The notes beneath the pieces were generated by a model. That model saw nothing but the letters and a program-made list of their open reading frames with translations, was not told the origin of the DNA and ran no database searches. Made by a program: the position numbers and the translations under genes. Positions 46,193 through 53,815 of a DNA stretch of 64,000 bases are shown here, piece after piece. Each line of letters opens with the position of its first letter. Position 1 is the first letter of the stretch. The DNA lies in contig JAYFQV010000001.1 of assembly GCA_034926605.1 (NCBI GenBank), positions 186,001-250,000 of the forward strand, given 5' to 3'. Source of the stretch: CALXXL01 sp034926605 (GTDB lineage: Bacteria; Verrucomicrobiota; Lentisphaeria; Victivallales; Victivallaceae).

Positions 46193-47848
46193 ATGCGTGG
46201 TTTCTTCAAATATATCGGCATATTGATGCTCTTCCTGGCTGCCGCGCCGTTTGCCGGCGCACAGCAGCTGGAAGAGGCGGTAGTGCCGGCAACTGTCAAT
46301 CCGGCCGAACTGCCGAATGACGGTGATCAGGTGCTGACCCGCAAGCCCCATCTCGATCCCAATGGGAAAGAGATGGAAAATATGGTGGACGTTTATTACG
46401 TCTGGGACCAGCCGGCCGTGATTCAGTCGGTGTACATCTCCGGCGGCCAGCAGGTTGCCCCCGGCAACGAGCTCATGCGCCTCGATGTTGCCGGGCGCAG
46501 CAAGGCCAAGGTCAAAACGGAAGTCGGCGGCGAGATCACCTGGGTCAACCCAGACCTGAAAGATGCCGGAATGCTCGTTGCGGGCACCCCGTTGTTCACC
46601 CTTCACCAAAAAATCGTGATGCACACCTCGCTGCCCAACGGCGCGGGTTCCAACGATACGCTTCCCTCGCTGGGAAAGATGTTCAGCAACCTGTGGGATT
46701 CCACCGGTTTGGCGGATATCATAAGCCAGACCTGCAGCAACTTCTCCAAGACTTGGACCCTCGGCCTCGGCCGTGCGATCATGATGCTGGTGGGCGTGCT
46801 GCTGATCTATCTGGCAGTGTTCAAGGAGTATGAGCCGCTGCTGCTGCTTCCCATCGGGTTCGGCGCAATTCTCTCCAACATTCCACTGGCCGGCATCGCC
46901 TCGCCGTCGGGATTGCTCGGGCTGCTCTATTCCTGCGGCCTTGAAACCGGTCTCTTCCCGCTGTTGATCTTCATGGGCGTAGGCGCCATGACCGACTTCG
47001 GTCCGCTGATCGCCAATCCGAAGACTTCGCTCCTGGGCGGCGCCGCCCAGCTTGGCATCTTCTTCGCGCTGCTTGGCGCGCTGGTGCTTGCAGAGTTCGT
47101 CCCCGGCATCACCTTCACCCTGCGTGACGCCGCCAGCATCGGCATCATCGGCGGCGCCGACGGTCCGACCGCGATCTATCTGACCAGCAAACTGTCCCCT
47201 GCCCTGCTGGGCTCGGTGGCGGTGGCGGCATACAGCTACATGGCTTTGGTGCCGATCATACAGCCGCCTATCATGAGGCTGCTGACCACCAAGAAGGAAC
47301 GCGGAATCAAGATGAAGCAGCTGCGCAGCGTCTCGAAGATCGAGAAAGTCTGCTTCCCGCTGCTGATCACTTTCCTGTGCGCCTACCTGCTGCCCGACGC
47401 CGCCCCGCTGATCGGTATGCTGATGCTCGGCAATCTGATGCGCGAATGCGGCGTGGTTGAACGCTTGAACCAGACCGCGCAGAACGCTCTGATCAACATC
47501 GTGACCATCTTCCTCGGATTGTCGGTCGGCTCGAAACTTTCGGCCGAACAGTTCCTTAACCTCAATACGCTGGGCATCCTGCTGCTGGGCGCGATCGCGT
47601 TCAGTGTTGGCACCGGCGGCGGCGTGCTCTTCGCCAAGATCATGAACTGGCTGAGCAAGGAGCCGATCAACCCGCTGATTGGCGCGGCCGGAGTTTCTGC
47701 GGTGCCGATGGCGGCGCGCGTGGTCAACAAGGTCGGCCTTGAGACCGATCCGCACAACTTCCTGCTGATGCACGCGATGGGCCCGAATGTGTCCGGCGTG
47801 ATCGGTTCGGCGGTGGCCGCGGGCGTGATGCTCAAGATGCTGAGCTAA
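46193..47848 (+). CDS. oadB: Na+-pumping decarboxylase beta subunit with an extra exported biotinyl-like N-terminal domain
   Basis: The beta subunit decarboxylates carboxybiotin and moves Na+ outwards. The last ~380 residues are a normal OadB: LLLLPIGFGAILSNIPL, GLFPLLIFMGVGAMTDFGP and the coupling motif GIIGGADGPTAIYL, with about nine membrane helices. Unusually, about 170 residues precede this. They begin with a signal peptide (to about AGA, residue 23) and contain a barrel-sandwich domain (SGGQQVAPGNELMRL, KAKVKTEVGGEITWV, AGTPLFTL). That domain lacks a biotinylation-type Lys between its halves. It should face the periplasm. A strong terminator follows. Confidence 0.87.
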   Translation: MRGFFKYIGILMLFLAAAPFAGAQQLEEAVVPATVNPAELPNDGDQVLTRKPHLDPNGKEMENMVDVYYVWDQPAVIQSVYISGGQQVAPGNELMRLDVAGRSKAKVKTEVGGEITWVNPDLKDAGMLVAGTPLFTLHQKIVMHTSLPNGAGSNDTLPSLGKMFSNLWDSTGLADIISQTCSNFSKTWTLGLGRAIMMLVGVLLIYLAVFKEYEPLLLLPIGFGAILSNIPLAGIASPSGLLGLLYSCGLETGLFPLLIFMGVGAMTDFGPLIANPKTSLLGGAAQLGIFFALLGALVLAEFVPGITFTLRDAASIGIIGGADGPTAIYLTSKLSPALLGSVAVAAYSYMALVPIIQPPIMRLLTTKKERGIKMKQLRSVSKIEKVCFPLLITFLCAYLLPDAAPLIGMLMLGNLMRECGVVERLNQTAQNALINIVTIFLGLSVGSKLSAEQFLNLNTLGILLLGAIAFSVGTGGGVLFAKIMNWLSKEPINPLIGAAGVSAVPMAARVVNKVGLETDPHNFLLMHAMGPNVSGVIGSAVAAGVMLKMLS

Positions 47849-47867
47849 CTCATACCACGTCAATACA

Positions 47868-47897
47868 AAGCCGCACGGAGTTTTCTCCGTGCGGCTT
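47868..47897 (+). terminator. Terminator after oadB
   Basis: A perfect 13-bp stem (AAGCCGCACGGAG / CTCCGTGCGGCTT, TTTT loop) is followed by a T-rich tract (TTTTATTTTT). It lies 19 bases after the stop. Confidence 0.93.
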
Positions 47898-47958
47898 TTT
47901 TATTTTTGCCGATCTATTTATACCGTAATAAACACTTAACCGTAGCTCCAATGGAAAA

Positions 47959-48504
47959 TCATGCGCGAAGTTTGTTTATAAATCCCAAATAGCGGCTTTG
48001 AAACTCTATTCTGGAAATATCATTGAGCGCGATGTTCAACTTGTCGTCCACCTGTCCATATTCATCAACCGTTTCCAGCAGCATGCCATATTTATCGAAA
48101 GCTTCGATCGTTCCAACCAAAAACCCTTGTTCGGGGCTCGAATATCTGGACACCGCAACCAACTGCCGGGCGGTGGAAAGAGCGCGTATCGCGCTTATAT
48201 GATTGTACGCTCTCCCCAATGGATTGTCCGGGACCCCTATATCAAGCCTTACTTGACGACGCCGCATGAAACAATCAGGCGCATCTGCCACGTAATAGGC
48301 CGTAATATCTCTTCCGTTAATAATTATAAAACCATCCGAAAGATAGCCTCCTTCCGCCAAATGGTACAGGATTAAGCTGTCAGTGTCATGCCCCAGCGGA
48401 ATCCCGCAAATTATATCATTTGAAATCTTTTCTGTCTTTATCTCGCAGATATATAAATTCTCTGCGGCATAAATATCTTTCAGGTATGAACTACCGGTAC
48501 TCAT
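47959..48504 (-). CDS. Unknown protein in AT-rich island, paralogue of its upstream neighbour
   Basis: I do not recognise this 181-residue protein. The ATG at 48504 has GGAG six bases upstream and overlaps the previous gene by 14 bases; earlier ATGs in the same frame are less likely. The middle has an LVGTIEAFDKYGMLLETVDEYG segment and the end reads NDISRIEFQSRYLGFINKL. The neighbour has the same order (IGNIISLTTKTLMLSEID and KSISAISFGGGYTQML), so the two seem related and may share a small beta-barrel-like fold. There is no signal peptide or membrane segment. Base composition is clearly more AT-rich than around it, which suggests transfer. Confidence 0.6.
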   Translation of the reverse strand: MSTGSSYLKDIYAAENLYICEIKTEKISNDIICGIPLGHDTDSLILYHLAEGGYLSDGFIIINGRDITAYYVADAPDCFMRRRQVRLDIGVPDNPLGRAYNHISAIRALSTARQLVAVSRYSSPEQGFLVGTIEAFDKYGMLLETVDEYGQVDDKLNIALNDISRIEFQSRYLGFINKLRA

Positions 48505-49018
48505 CACCATCTCCCATGCCAAGCATTTTCTGTAGCATTTGGGTATAACCGCCGCCGAACGAAATGGCCGAAATTGATTTGCTGTAGTGTCGAAAAACAC
48601 CGTCCGATTCGGCTTCGCAATCTATTTCGCTCAACATCAAAGTCTTGGTCGTCAAAGATATAATATTCCCTATATAGATTCGCGTCTCCATATCCCTGTA
48701 TTTATACAACCCGATCAGTTCTTTTTTGTCGAGCCACCCATTAAACGAAACCATGTCTGGAATATCATCGGACAGGACGAATGATATTCGTGGTGCGGAC
48801 AAATCCAATTTTGATGAAACATGTCTCAAATATGCCGACTCCATACTGCTTTCATAGTTAACTACATCGCCTCGCCTGAAAACCAAAAAATCGTCAAACT
48901 CAAAACACTCGTCATATCTGGCCATTACGCCCCATTCTTCGTTGGCCGCGACCATAATCCCAATATCGGCATCTCTCGAACATTTGCGCTGCATTTTACA
49001 CAATTTGTTGAGTTGCAT
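48491..49018 (-). CDS. Unknown protein in AT-rich island, paralogue of its downstream neighbour
   Basis: I do not recognise this 175-residue protein. It starts at the ATG at 49018, with AGGA close upstream and a good promoter at 49074-49101. The N-terminal half contains DECFEFDDFLVFRRGDVVNYE, a pattern of a small beta domain. The C-terminal half repeats the layout of the next gene: a Gly-Asn-Ile strand, a LMLSEIDCEAESDG turn and a closing ISAISFGGGYTQMLQKM. It is cytoplasmic by sequence. The two genes form an operon with overlapping ends. A pair of related immunity or antirestriction-like proteins is possible, but nothing proves it. Confidence 0.62.
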   Translation of the reverse strand: MQLNKLCKMQRKCSRDADIGIMVAANEEWGVMARYDECFEFDDFLVFRRGDVVNYESSMESAYLRHVSSKLDLSAPRISFVLSDDIPDMVSFNGWLDKKELIGLYKYRDMETRIYIGNIISLTTKTLMLSEIDCEAESDGVFRHYSKSISAISFGGGYTQMLQKMLGMGDGDEYR

Positions 49019-49073
49019 TTTCCTATACCCAATCAGAAGCGATAGTTGAACGTTGTAATGATCATATATTCTA

Positions 49074-49101
49074 ATTATATACTTTTAATCTCGGATTGCA
49101 A
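49074..49101 (-). promoter_or_regulatory. Promoter of the two-gene AT-rich unit
   Basis: On the minus strand TTGCAA is followed after 16 nt by a perfect TATAAT, leaving a leader of about 49 bases before the ATG at 49018. Confidence 0.65.
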
Positions 49102-49116
49102 GTTGCCAAACGAACT

Positions 49117-49367
49117 TCATCCATTATCCGGGATTCCAGCGGCAGATGTCAACTTGGGTAGTTTCCCCTGCGTTCTATTGTAACCTACAAAGAATGCCGT
49201 AGCGTGGTGGAATTTGCCGCCAATTTGATGAATCTTCCAAGAACACTTTTCGACTATTCCATATGGACTTATGTCCCAGAAGGAAGGCCTCAACAGTTCA
49301 CCTGATGCCCTGCTGGGGACTTGAGTTTGTTGTCATTATTCCCGGCAATTTTTTGCATACTACTCAT
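49117..49367 (-). pseudogene. Possible frameshifted small gene
   Basis: An ATG at 49367 has GGAGGT six bases upstream and a strong promoter at 49485-49512, yet its frame stops after 25 codons at 49290. The -1 frame is open from 49332 down to the stop at 49117-49119 and encodes a protein-like tail (RPSFWDISPYGIVEKCSW and FFVGYNRTQGKL). One lost base near 49300 would explain both. I do not recognise the product. Together with flanking sequence this is all I see in the stretch 49019-49581. Confidence 0.35.
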
Positions 49368-49484
49368 CTTTTACCTCCGAATTCCCTATTGGTGCACTCC
49401 GAATTTCTGTACCGATAACATACACCACTCAGCCGAAATGCCGCAATAAAAGCTTATCACAAGCAAACGGTATCCCTTTGCCTC

Positions 49485-49512
49485 ATTATACCGTTCAAAA
49501 ATAAAACCTCAA
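49485..49512 (-). promoter_or_regulatory. Promoter upstream of the possible broken gene
   Basis: On the minus strand TTGAGG is followed after 16 nt by a perfect TATAAT. The leader to the ATG at 49367 would be about 110 bases, and the transcript could run on into the two unknown genes. Confidence 0.55.
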
Positions 49513-49581
49513 AGCTGTATATTCGTTTCATCTTCCTGTAAAGAAAAATCTCCTAACACATTAAGTATTAGGAGACAAAAA

Positions 49582-49656
49582 TGGAGCCGGCTGTCGGAGT
49601 CGAACCGACGACCTGATGATTACAAGTCAGCTGCTCTACCACTGAGCTAAGCCGGC
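49582..49656 (-). tRNA. tRNA-Thr (anticodon UGU), CCA encoded
   Basis: On the minus strand a 7-bp acceptor stem (GCCGGCT / AGCCGGC) is followed by a D arm (GCTC..GAGC), an anticodon loop CTTGTAA with anticodon TGT, and a T arm GTCGG TTCGACT CCGAC. The discriminator T is followed by an encoded CCA. The anticodon stem GCTGA / TCATC has one C-T mismatch at its second pair. It borders the AT-rich island, and tRNA genes are common integration sites, but no attachment repeat was found. Confidence 0.95.
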
Positions 49657-49665
49657 GTCAGTCAG

Positions 49666-49902
49666 TCAATGCTGTCTGCGGCCGTCGGGCCGCGCGTTGC
49701 TGAACACCGACAGCCAGTTCTGCACCATCGGCTCCACCACAAAGTCGTCCAGTTCGCTGTTGCGCTCAAGGACATAGTTGCAGTAGGGACAACAGTTGTA
49801 AGTGTCCAAATCGGCCGGCGACAGAAGCTCCGAACACTTCGGGCACTTCACAAACCGGCCTTGTATATCTTCATGAGTCGTAAATCTGTATTTTTTAGGC
49901 AT
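49666..49902 (-). CDS. Small zinc-ribbon protein
   Basis: The 78-residue protein has two CxxC knuckles (VKCPKCSELL and YNCCPYCNYV) about 18 residues apart, the pattern of a zinc ribbon. The C-terminal part (DDFVVEPMVQNWLSVFSNARP) is likely helical. The frame is open for 24 more codons, but the ATG at 49902 follows a GGAG site 10 bases upstream and a strong promoter, so the short form is preferred. It lies just downstream of tRNA-Thr on the same strand. Zinc ribbons of this type often bind nucleic acid or proteins; no function is assigned. Confidence 0.7.
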   Translation of the reverse strand: MPKKYRFTTHEDIQGRFVKCPKCSELLSPADLDTYNCCPYCNYVLERNSELDDFVVEPMVQNWLSVFSNARPDGRRQH

Positions 49903-49932
49903 ACGCTCAGAGCTCCTTTCTTTTCGCTTATT

Positions 49933-49961
49933 ATTATAGCACGTTTTACCACAAAAATCAA
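49933..49961 (-). promoter_or_regulatory. Promoter of the zinc-ribbon gene
   Basis: On the minus strand TTGATT is followed after 17 nt by a perfect TATAAT, 31 bases before the ATG at 49902. The transcript could extend into tRNA-Thr. Confidence 0.65.
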
Positions 49962-50067
49962 TTCTTTTTCGCATTTTTTTGAACTTTGAAACTGGAACTC
50001 ACGGTTTTTGGCTGTATATTAACCCGAATATCAACAGTAGGCCTTAACATATAACAGGAATCTTATC

Positions 50068-50436
50068 ATGAAAAAACGTTTGCGCAAAAAACTGAAGATC
50101 GCCGAATTCCAGGAACTCGGATTTTTTGTTACCGGTACCTTCAATCCCGTCGAAGAGGCGGCGCTTGATATCTTCTTCGAAAAGCTCATCGAATTCGCGG
50201 ACGCCAACGGCATGCAGTGCGGCGGCGGCTACAACACCGAGGATTTTGAAGTGTTCGTGAACACCGGCAAAGCGTCTTCCGGCACCAATGCCGAACTCCG
50301 CCAGAAGTTTGTGGACTTCGTCGCCGCGGCCAAAGCCGAGATCAAGGAATTCGAAGCCACCGAACTGATGGACGCCTATTACGACGAGGAAGCCGGGTCC
50401 TGCCATGACGGGGAATGCGGCTGCGGCTGTCATTAA
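50068..50436 (+). CDS. yggL: YggL-family 50S ribosome-binding protein with Cys/His tail
   Basis: The 122-residue protein begins MKKRLRKKLKIAEFQELGF, the hallmark of the YggL (DUF469) family; E. coli YggL associates with the 50S subunit. The core (FNPVEEAALDIFFEKLIEFADAN to GTNAELRQKFVDFV) follows the family. The last 12 residues, SCHDGECGCGCH, add four Cys and two His that E. coli YggL does not have as far as I recall, and could bind a metal. AGGA lies near the ATG, and a TATATT box is at 50015-50020 with a weak -35. A hairpin terminator follows. Confidence 0.83.
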   Translation: MKKRLRKKLKIAEFQELGFFVTGTFNPVEEAALDIFFEKLIEFADANGMQCGGGYNTEDFEVFVNTGKASSGTNAELRQKFVDFVAAAKAEIKEFEATELMDAYYDEEAGSCHDGECGCGCH

Positions 50437-50449
50437 TTCCTGTATTATC

Positions 50450-50484
50450 AGCCGTGAGCAATGAACATTGCCGCGGCTTTTTTT
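50450..50484 (+). terminator. Terminator after yggL
   Basis: AGCCG pairs with CGGCT and an inner GCAAT pairs with ATTGC around a GAAC loop. Seven T follow. Confidence 0.75.
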
Positions 50485-50521
50485 GTCTGAAAATACCGAC
50501 CATAAACAAAGGAGGTTCTCA

Positions 50522-51085
50522 ATGAATTGGTACATTTGGATTCCCGTTGCAGTGGTGGTGCTGATCGTCCTCTGGTATATTGCCACCTACAATAAGTTCC
50601 GCCGCATGAAGGTGTTCATTCAGGAAGCATGGAGCGGTATCGACGTTCAGCTCAAACGCAAGGCCAATATCATCCCCAATCTGGTGGATACGCTGAAAAT
50701 GCAGATGAAGTTCGAAGAAGGCGTACTCACCAAACTGACCGCGGCCCGTGCCGGGCTGACCAGCTCAGACCGCGCCGAAGCGATGAAAGCCAACGACGAG
50801 GTCACCAAACTGATACCGGCGATCAACGCGGTGGCGGAAGCCTATCCCGAACTCGGTACCAACAAGTCGTTCCTCCAGATGATGGGCGACATCCGCGACT
50901 GCGAAGACAAGGTGGCCTATGCGCGCAACCGCTACAATATCGCGGTTTCGCGTTTCAATATGGACATCGCAGTCATTCCGGGCAATATCGTGGCCGGCAT
51001 GATGGGGCTTCAAGCGGAGCAGATGTTCGAGATCGAAGATTCCGTCCGCAAGGACACCGACAATATGCGCATAAGCCAGCTCTGA
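50522..51085 (+). CDS. lemA: LemA family protein
   Basis: The 187-residue protein has one N-terminal membrane helix (about residues 3-22). It is followed by the LemA helical bundle: WSGIDVQLKRKANIIPNLVDT, the IPAINAVAEAYPEL segment, DIRDCEDKVAYARNRYN and a FEIEDSVRKDTDNM end. In LemA proteins most of the chain lies outside the cytoplasm. An AAAGGAGG eight bases before the ATG fixes the start; the frame is open 54 bases further upstream. The htpX-like gene follows after 10 bases. LemA next to an HtpX-type protease is a common pair, suggesting a membrane-quality or stress role. Confidence 0.9.
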   Translation: MNWYIWIPVAVVVLIVLWYIATYNKFRRMKVFIQEAWSGIDVQLKRKANIIPNLVDTLKMQMKFEEGVLTKLTAARAGLTSSDRAEAMKANDEVTKLIPAINAVAEAYPELGTNKSFLQMMGDIRDCEDKVAYARNRYNIAVSRFNMDIAVIPGNIVAGMMGLQAEQMFEIEDSVRKDTDNMRISQL

Positions 51086-51095
51086 GGAATCCGCG

Positions 51096-52040
51096 ATGAG
51101 TGAAGTTTCCCAGGAGGCGCTGTTCTCATACGAGGAGGTGCGCAAAAATTTCATCAAGAGCGCCTTCCTCGTGGCAATCCTGATGGTGATCGCCTTCGGT
51201 TTGGCATGGTGGATCGGCTACGAGCTGGGCAACGTGCAGACCGGAATCATGATTGGTCTGCTGGTGGCGCTTGTGGTGATTCCGCTTCAGATACTTACCG
51301 CGAAATGGGCGATTATCGGCATGAGCCGGGGCCGCCGGGCCGATCCCAACGATCCGGCGGAACGCCAGGCCATTCAGATACTGGAGGGGCTGGCCATCTC
51401 AGCCGGCCTGACCCGGACGCCGGATCTGTACATAATTCCGACCGACGTACCGAATGCGTTTGCTTCCGGAATGAGCGAGAAGTCGGCGTTTGTGGCAGTG
51501 ACCGAAGGGTTGCTAAACATGATGGACCGCCAGGAGCTTGAAGGCGTTATCGGCCATGAACTCGGGCATATCCTGCACCGCGACATCATGCTCAACCAGC
51601 TGGTGGTAGGTCTGATAAGTGTGATCCTGATACTGGCTGTCATCCTGGAGCGGGTGGTATGGCTCAAGGGAATGACCAGCGGAAGAAGGTCGAATGACCG
51701 TAACAGCGGCAACGCCGGAGCGGTAATACTGGTATTTATCCTGATAGCGATACTGATAAGGCCGCTGGCTATGCTGATATCTAACCTGCTGCAGATGGCG
51801 ATTTCGCGCAAGCGGGAATTCGCGGCCGATGCGTGCTCGGTTAGACTTTGCAGCTATTCGGACGGGCTGGCGCGGGCGCTGGAAAAGCTCGGAGGCACAA
51901 AGCCGTACACCAAGCAGGAGATCGACTCGCTGGGCGGTGAACAGCTGGCATGCATGTATATAAACTTTCCGGTGTCCGGACTGTTTTCGACTCATCCGCC
52001 GATTGCGGAAAGGGTACGCCGCCTGCGCAGCATGTACTGA
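51096..52040 (+). CDS. htpX: HtpX-like M48 membrane metalloprotease
   Basis: The 314-residue protein has two N-terminal membrane helices (about 26-70), then the zinc-peptidase motif HELGHILH near residues 152-159. Two more hydrophobic segments follow, then the third ligand region REFAADACSVRL, in which Glu binds zinc. The end, LFSTHPPIAERVRRLRSM, is typical of HtpX. These enzymes degrade misfolded membrane proteins from the cytoplasmic side. The gene is 10 bases after lemA, and a strong terminator follows 40 bases after its stop. Confidence 0.9.
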   Translation: MSEVSQEALFSYEEVRKNFIKSAFLVAILMVIAFGLAWWIGYELGNVQTGIMIGLLVALVVIPLQILTAKWAIIGMSRGRRADPNDPAERQAIQILEGLAISAGLTRTPDLYIIPTDVPNAFASGMSEKSAFVAVTEGLLNMMDRQELEGVIGHELGHILHRDIMLNQLVVGLISVILILAVILERVVWLKGMTSGRRSNDRNSGNAGAVILVFILIAILIRPLAMLISNLLQMAISRKREFAADACSVRLCSYSDGLARALEKLGGTKPYTKQEIDSLGGEQLACMYINFPVSGLFSTHPPIAERVRRLRSMY

Positions 52041-52080
52041 CAAATCATACCAACGCGCTAGCGAAACAGACACAAAAAAA

Positions 52081-52107
52081 TCCGGCCAGACTACTGGCCG
52101 GATTTTT
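52081..52107 (+). terminator. Terminator after htpX
   Basis: A perfect 9-bp stem (TCCGGCCAG / CTGGCCGGA, ACTA loop) is followed by five T and preceded by seven A. Confidence 0.9.
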
Positions 52108-52117
52108 GCATTTGCAT

Positions 52118-52149
52118 GGAGAGATTTTTCGTTTTGCGAGGGCGAAGCG
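52118..52149 (+). repeat. Second copy of the dispersed 32-nt intergenic motif
   Basis: These 32 bases match 18932-18963 with one difference. A different hairpin follows (GCGGC at 52147-52151, pairing with GCCGC about 20 bases on). The gene-free stretch 52041-52393 also contains an AT-rich part (52190-52330) in which I see no gene. Confidence 0.75.
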
Positions 52150-52393
52150 GCACAGGATTCTCGCAGGAGCCGCAAAGATTGGTGTAGCAAGTAATTTATA
52201 TTCCAAGCAACAGTTGTTGGTTTTATATGATTATTTGAACTTATATGTGAATTGTTTGACTTTTAGGCTTTAAATGAATTAATTACAACATTATATTTAC
52301 ATAGGTCGGGAGAATTTGCGGAGGCGGTTGGACATCATTGATGTCAACCGGTCAGCGTGGGATTGAATTAAATAATCAGGAGAGGGGGTAAAA

Positions 52394-53467
52394 ATGAAAT
52401 CATTATCGTTGCGCGGTTTCTCGGTGCTGCTGCTGTGTCTGGCTTTATCCGGTTGCAAGTCAACCCGCAATACATTTCTGCCGCCGCATCCGAATTCGGA
52501 CTGCGCCAGGGACGTAAAAATTTCCATTAAAATGATGTCGTATGATGAAATGATGCGGTATCTCCATGGCGAAATTGAAAAGTTGCCGGAAGGAGACGAC
52601 CGTCAGTTCATTCAGGACAAAATCAAGTATTTTGAAACGCCAGACATTAAGTTACTATACGGAAAGAAGATATATGATACTACCACGCGGAGTTCGGGAG
52701 AAGGCGAAGCCAGCATGCTGGCCGCCTATGCGTTGAAAGAGTCGATCGAGTTTATTCAATATCAGATGGAACAGGAAGCCATGACCTATACGGCCACATT
52801 CTCAAAGACGCAGACTTTCGACACATTCTACAAGATCAATGGCGGTAAATTCTGTTTCAACTATGCGGGATTCGAAGTTGCGAGGACAACTCTTGACAGC
52901 TATGGCAACGAGATTCCAGGATTCAGGATGATTTGCCTGCTAAAAGCATCGGAAGACGGATCGGCCATATTCATAGAACCGATATATCTTCAGGTGAACA
53001 ACGCCAAAGCCAAAGTGCTTTCTTATTCTGCGTGGAAGTTCTGGACTTATCCCTACTTGTGGGCGCTGGAACCGGGGCATTGCCTAAATGCCAGGGTTCT
53101 GGTCAAGCTTACCATATTTTGGGTCGAAAAAAGCCAGAGCGACCGGGTGTTGATCGGCAAGAGCGCCGAACTGGTGGCCGATGCGATCGCCATAGACAAT
53201 TATGAATTGAATGGGACACCGGAATGGAGGAGCGCCCTCGCGGAGTATGGCTCCGTCAGCCTGCTCCAACTACCACCTTATTCCAAGGATACACGGGACG
53301 ATACGAAAACAGGAGGCCGCGGTCCGTTCCGAATTTCCGTCATTGTCACCGAGCAGGACCCTAATAATGCCCAGCAGTATATTACGGCGGGAGCGGAATT
53401 CGTAAACCAGCGGAAAGGCGAGTGGGTTGGGATTGGTACGGCGCTGCTGGAAGAAGCCCCCCGGTAA
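52394..53467 (+). CDS. Lipoprotein of unknown function
   Basis: I do not recognise this 357-residue protein. It has a lipoprotein signal with lipobox LSGC (Cys about residue 21), so it should be lipid-anchored. The mature part starts with a charged helical region (SYDEMMRYLHGEIEKLPEGDD), then mostly beta-like sequence with FNYAGFEVARTTLD and YLQVNNAKAKVLSYSAWKFW. The end is glycine- and charge-rich. A purine-rich GGAGAGGGGG lies before the ATG. It is more AT-rich than the housekeeping genes and lies between a dispersed repeat and tRNA-Leu, which may mark acquired DNA. No neighbour hints at a role. Confidence 0.62.
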   Translation: MKSLSLRGFSVLLLCLALSGCKSTRNTFLPPHPNSDCARDVKISIKMMSYDEMMRYLHGEIEKLPEGDDRQFIQDKIKYFETPDIKLLYGKKIYDTTTRSSGEGEASMLAAYALKESIEFIQYQMEQEAMTYTATFSKTQTFDTFYKINGGKFCFNYAGFEVARTTLDSYGNEIPGFRMICLLKASEDGSAIFIEPIYLQVNNAKAKVLSYSAWKFWTYPYLWALEPGHCLNARVLVKLTIFWVEKSQSDRVLIGKSAELVADAIAIDNYELNGTPEWRSALAEYGSVSLLQLPPYSKDTRDDTKTGGRGPFRISVIVTEQDPNNAQQYITAGAEFVNQRKGEWVGIGTALLEEAPR

Positions 53468-53650
53468 TCATTACCATACGGCCAGCCATGCGCGGCTTGC
53501 GATTTCTGATCGCAAGCCGTCAACTATTATAAGGTTATGGGGCAAACCACTGAAAGCGATGTCAGCAGATTTAAATTCTGCGCGTTGAGCAAAAACAACG
53601 AGCGAGCCGCCACGTTAGGCAAACTCGCTCATTATCAATTCGTTACAAAA

Positions 53651-53734
53651 TGGTATCCGGGACGGGAATCGAACCCGTAAGGGTTGCCCCAGTTGATTTT
53701 AAGTCAACTGCGTTTGCCATTTCGCCACCCGGAC
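53651..53734 (-). tRNA. tRNA-Leu (anticodon UAA), CCA encoded
   Basis: On the minus strand the 84-base sequence has an acceptor stem GTCCGGG / CCCGGAT (first pair G-U), an anticodon loop CTTAAAA with anticodon TAA, a long variable arm as in class II tRNAs, and a T arm with GTTCGATTC. CCA is encoded at the 3' end. It lies in the gap between the lipoprotein and the BlaI-like gene. Confidence 0.95.
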
Positions 53735-53815
53735 GTCTTAATTAAGATACCACCGAAATGGCACAAAATCAACCCGGGCGGCGAGCAAGCAACGCATGTT
53801 GACTGTTTTTAGAGG

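Noticed and set aside
44362..46299. Long minus-strand frame opposite oadA (and 46127-47863 opposite oadB)
   Set aside because: Both are shadows of well-supported genes, rich in His/Asp/Gln repeats typical of antisense frames.
47959..53734. An integrated element bounded by the two tRNA genes
   Set aside because: No integrase, relaxase or attachment repeat was found, and yggL and lemA-htpX between them are ordinary chromosomal genes.
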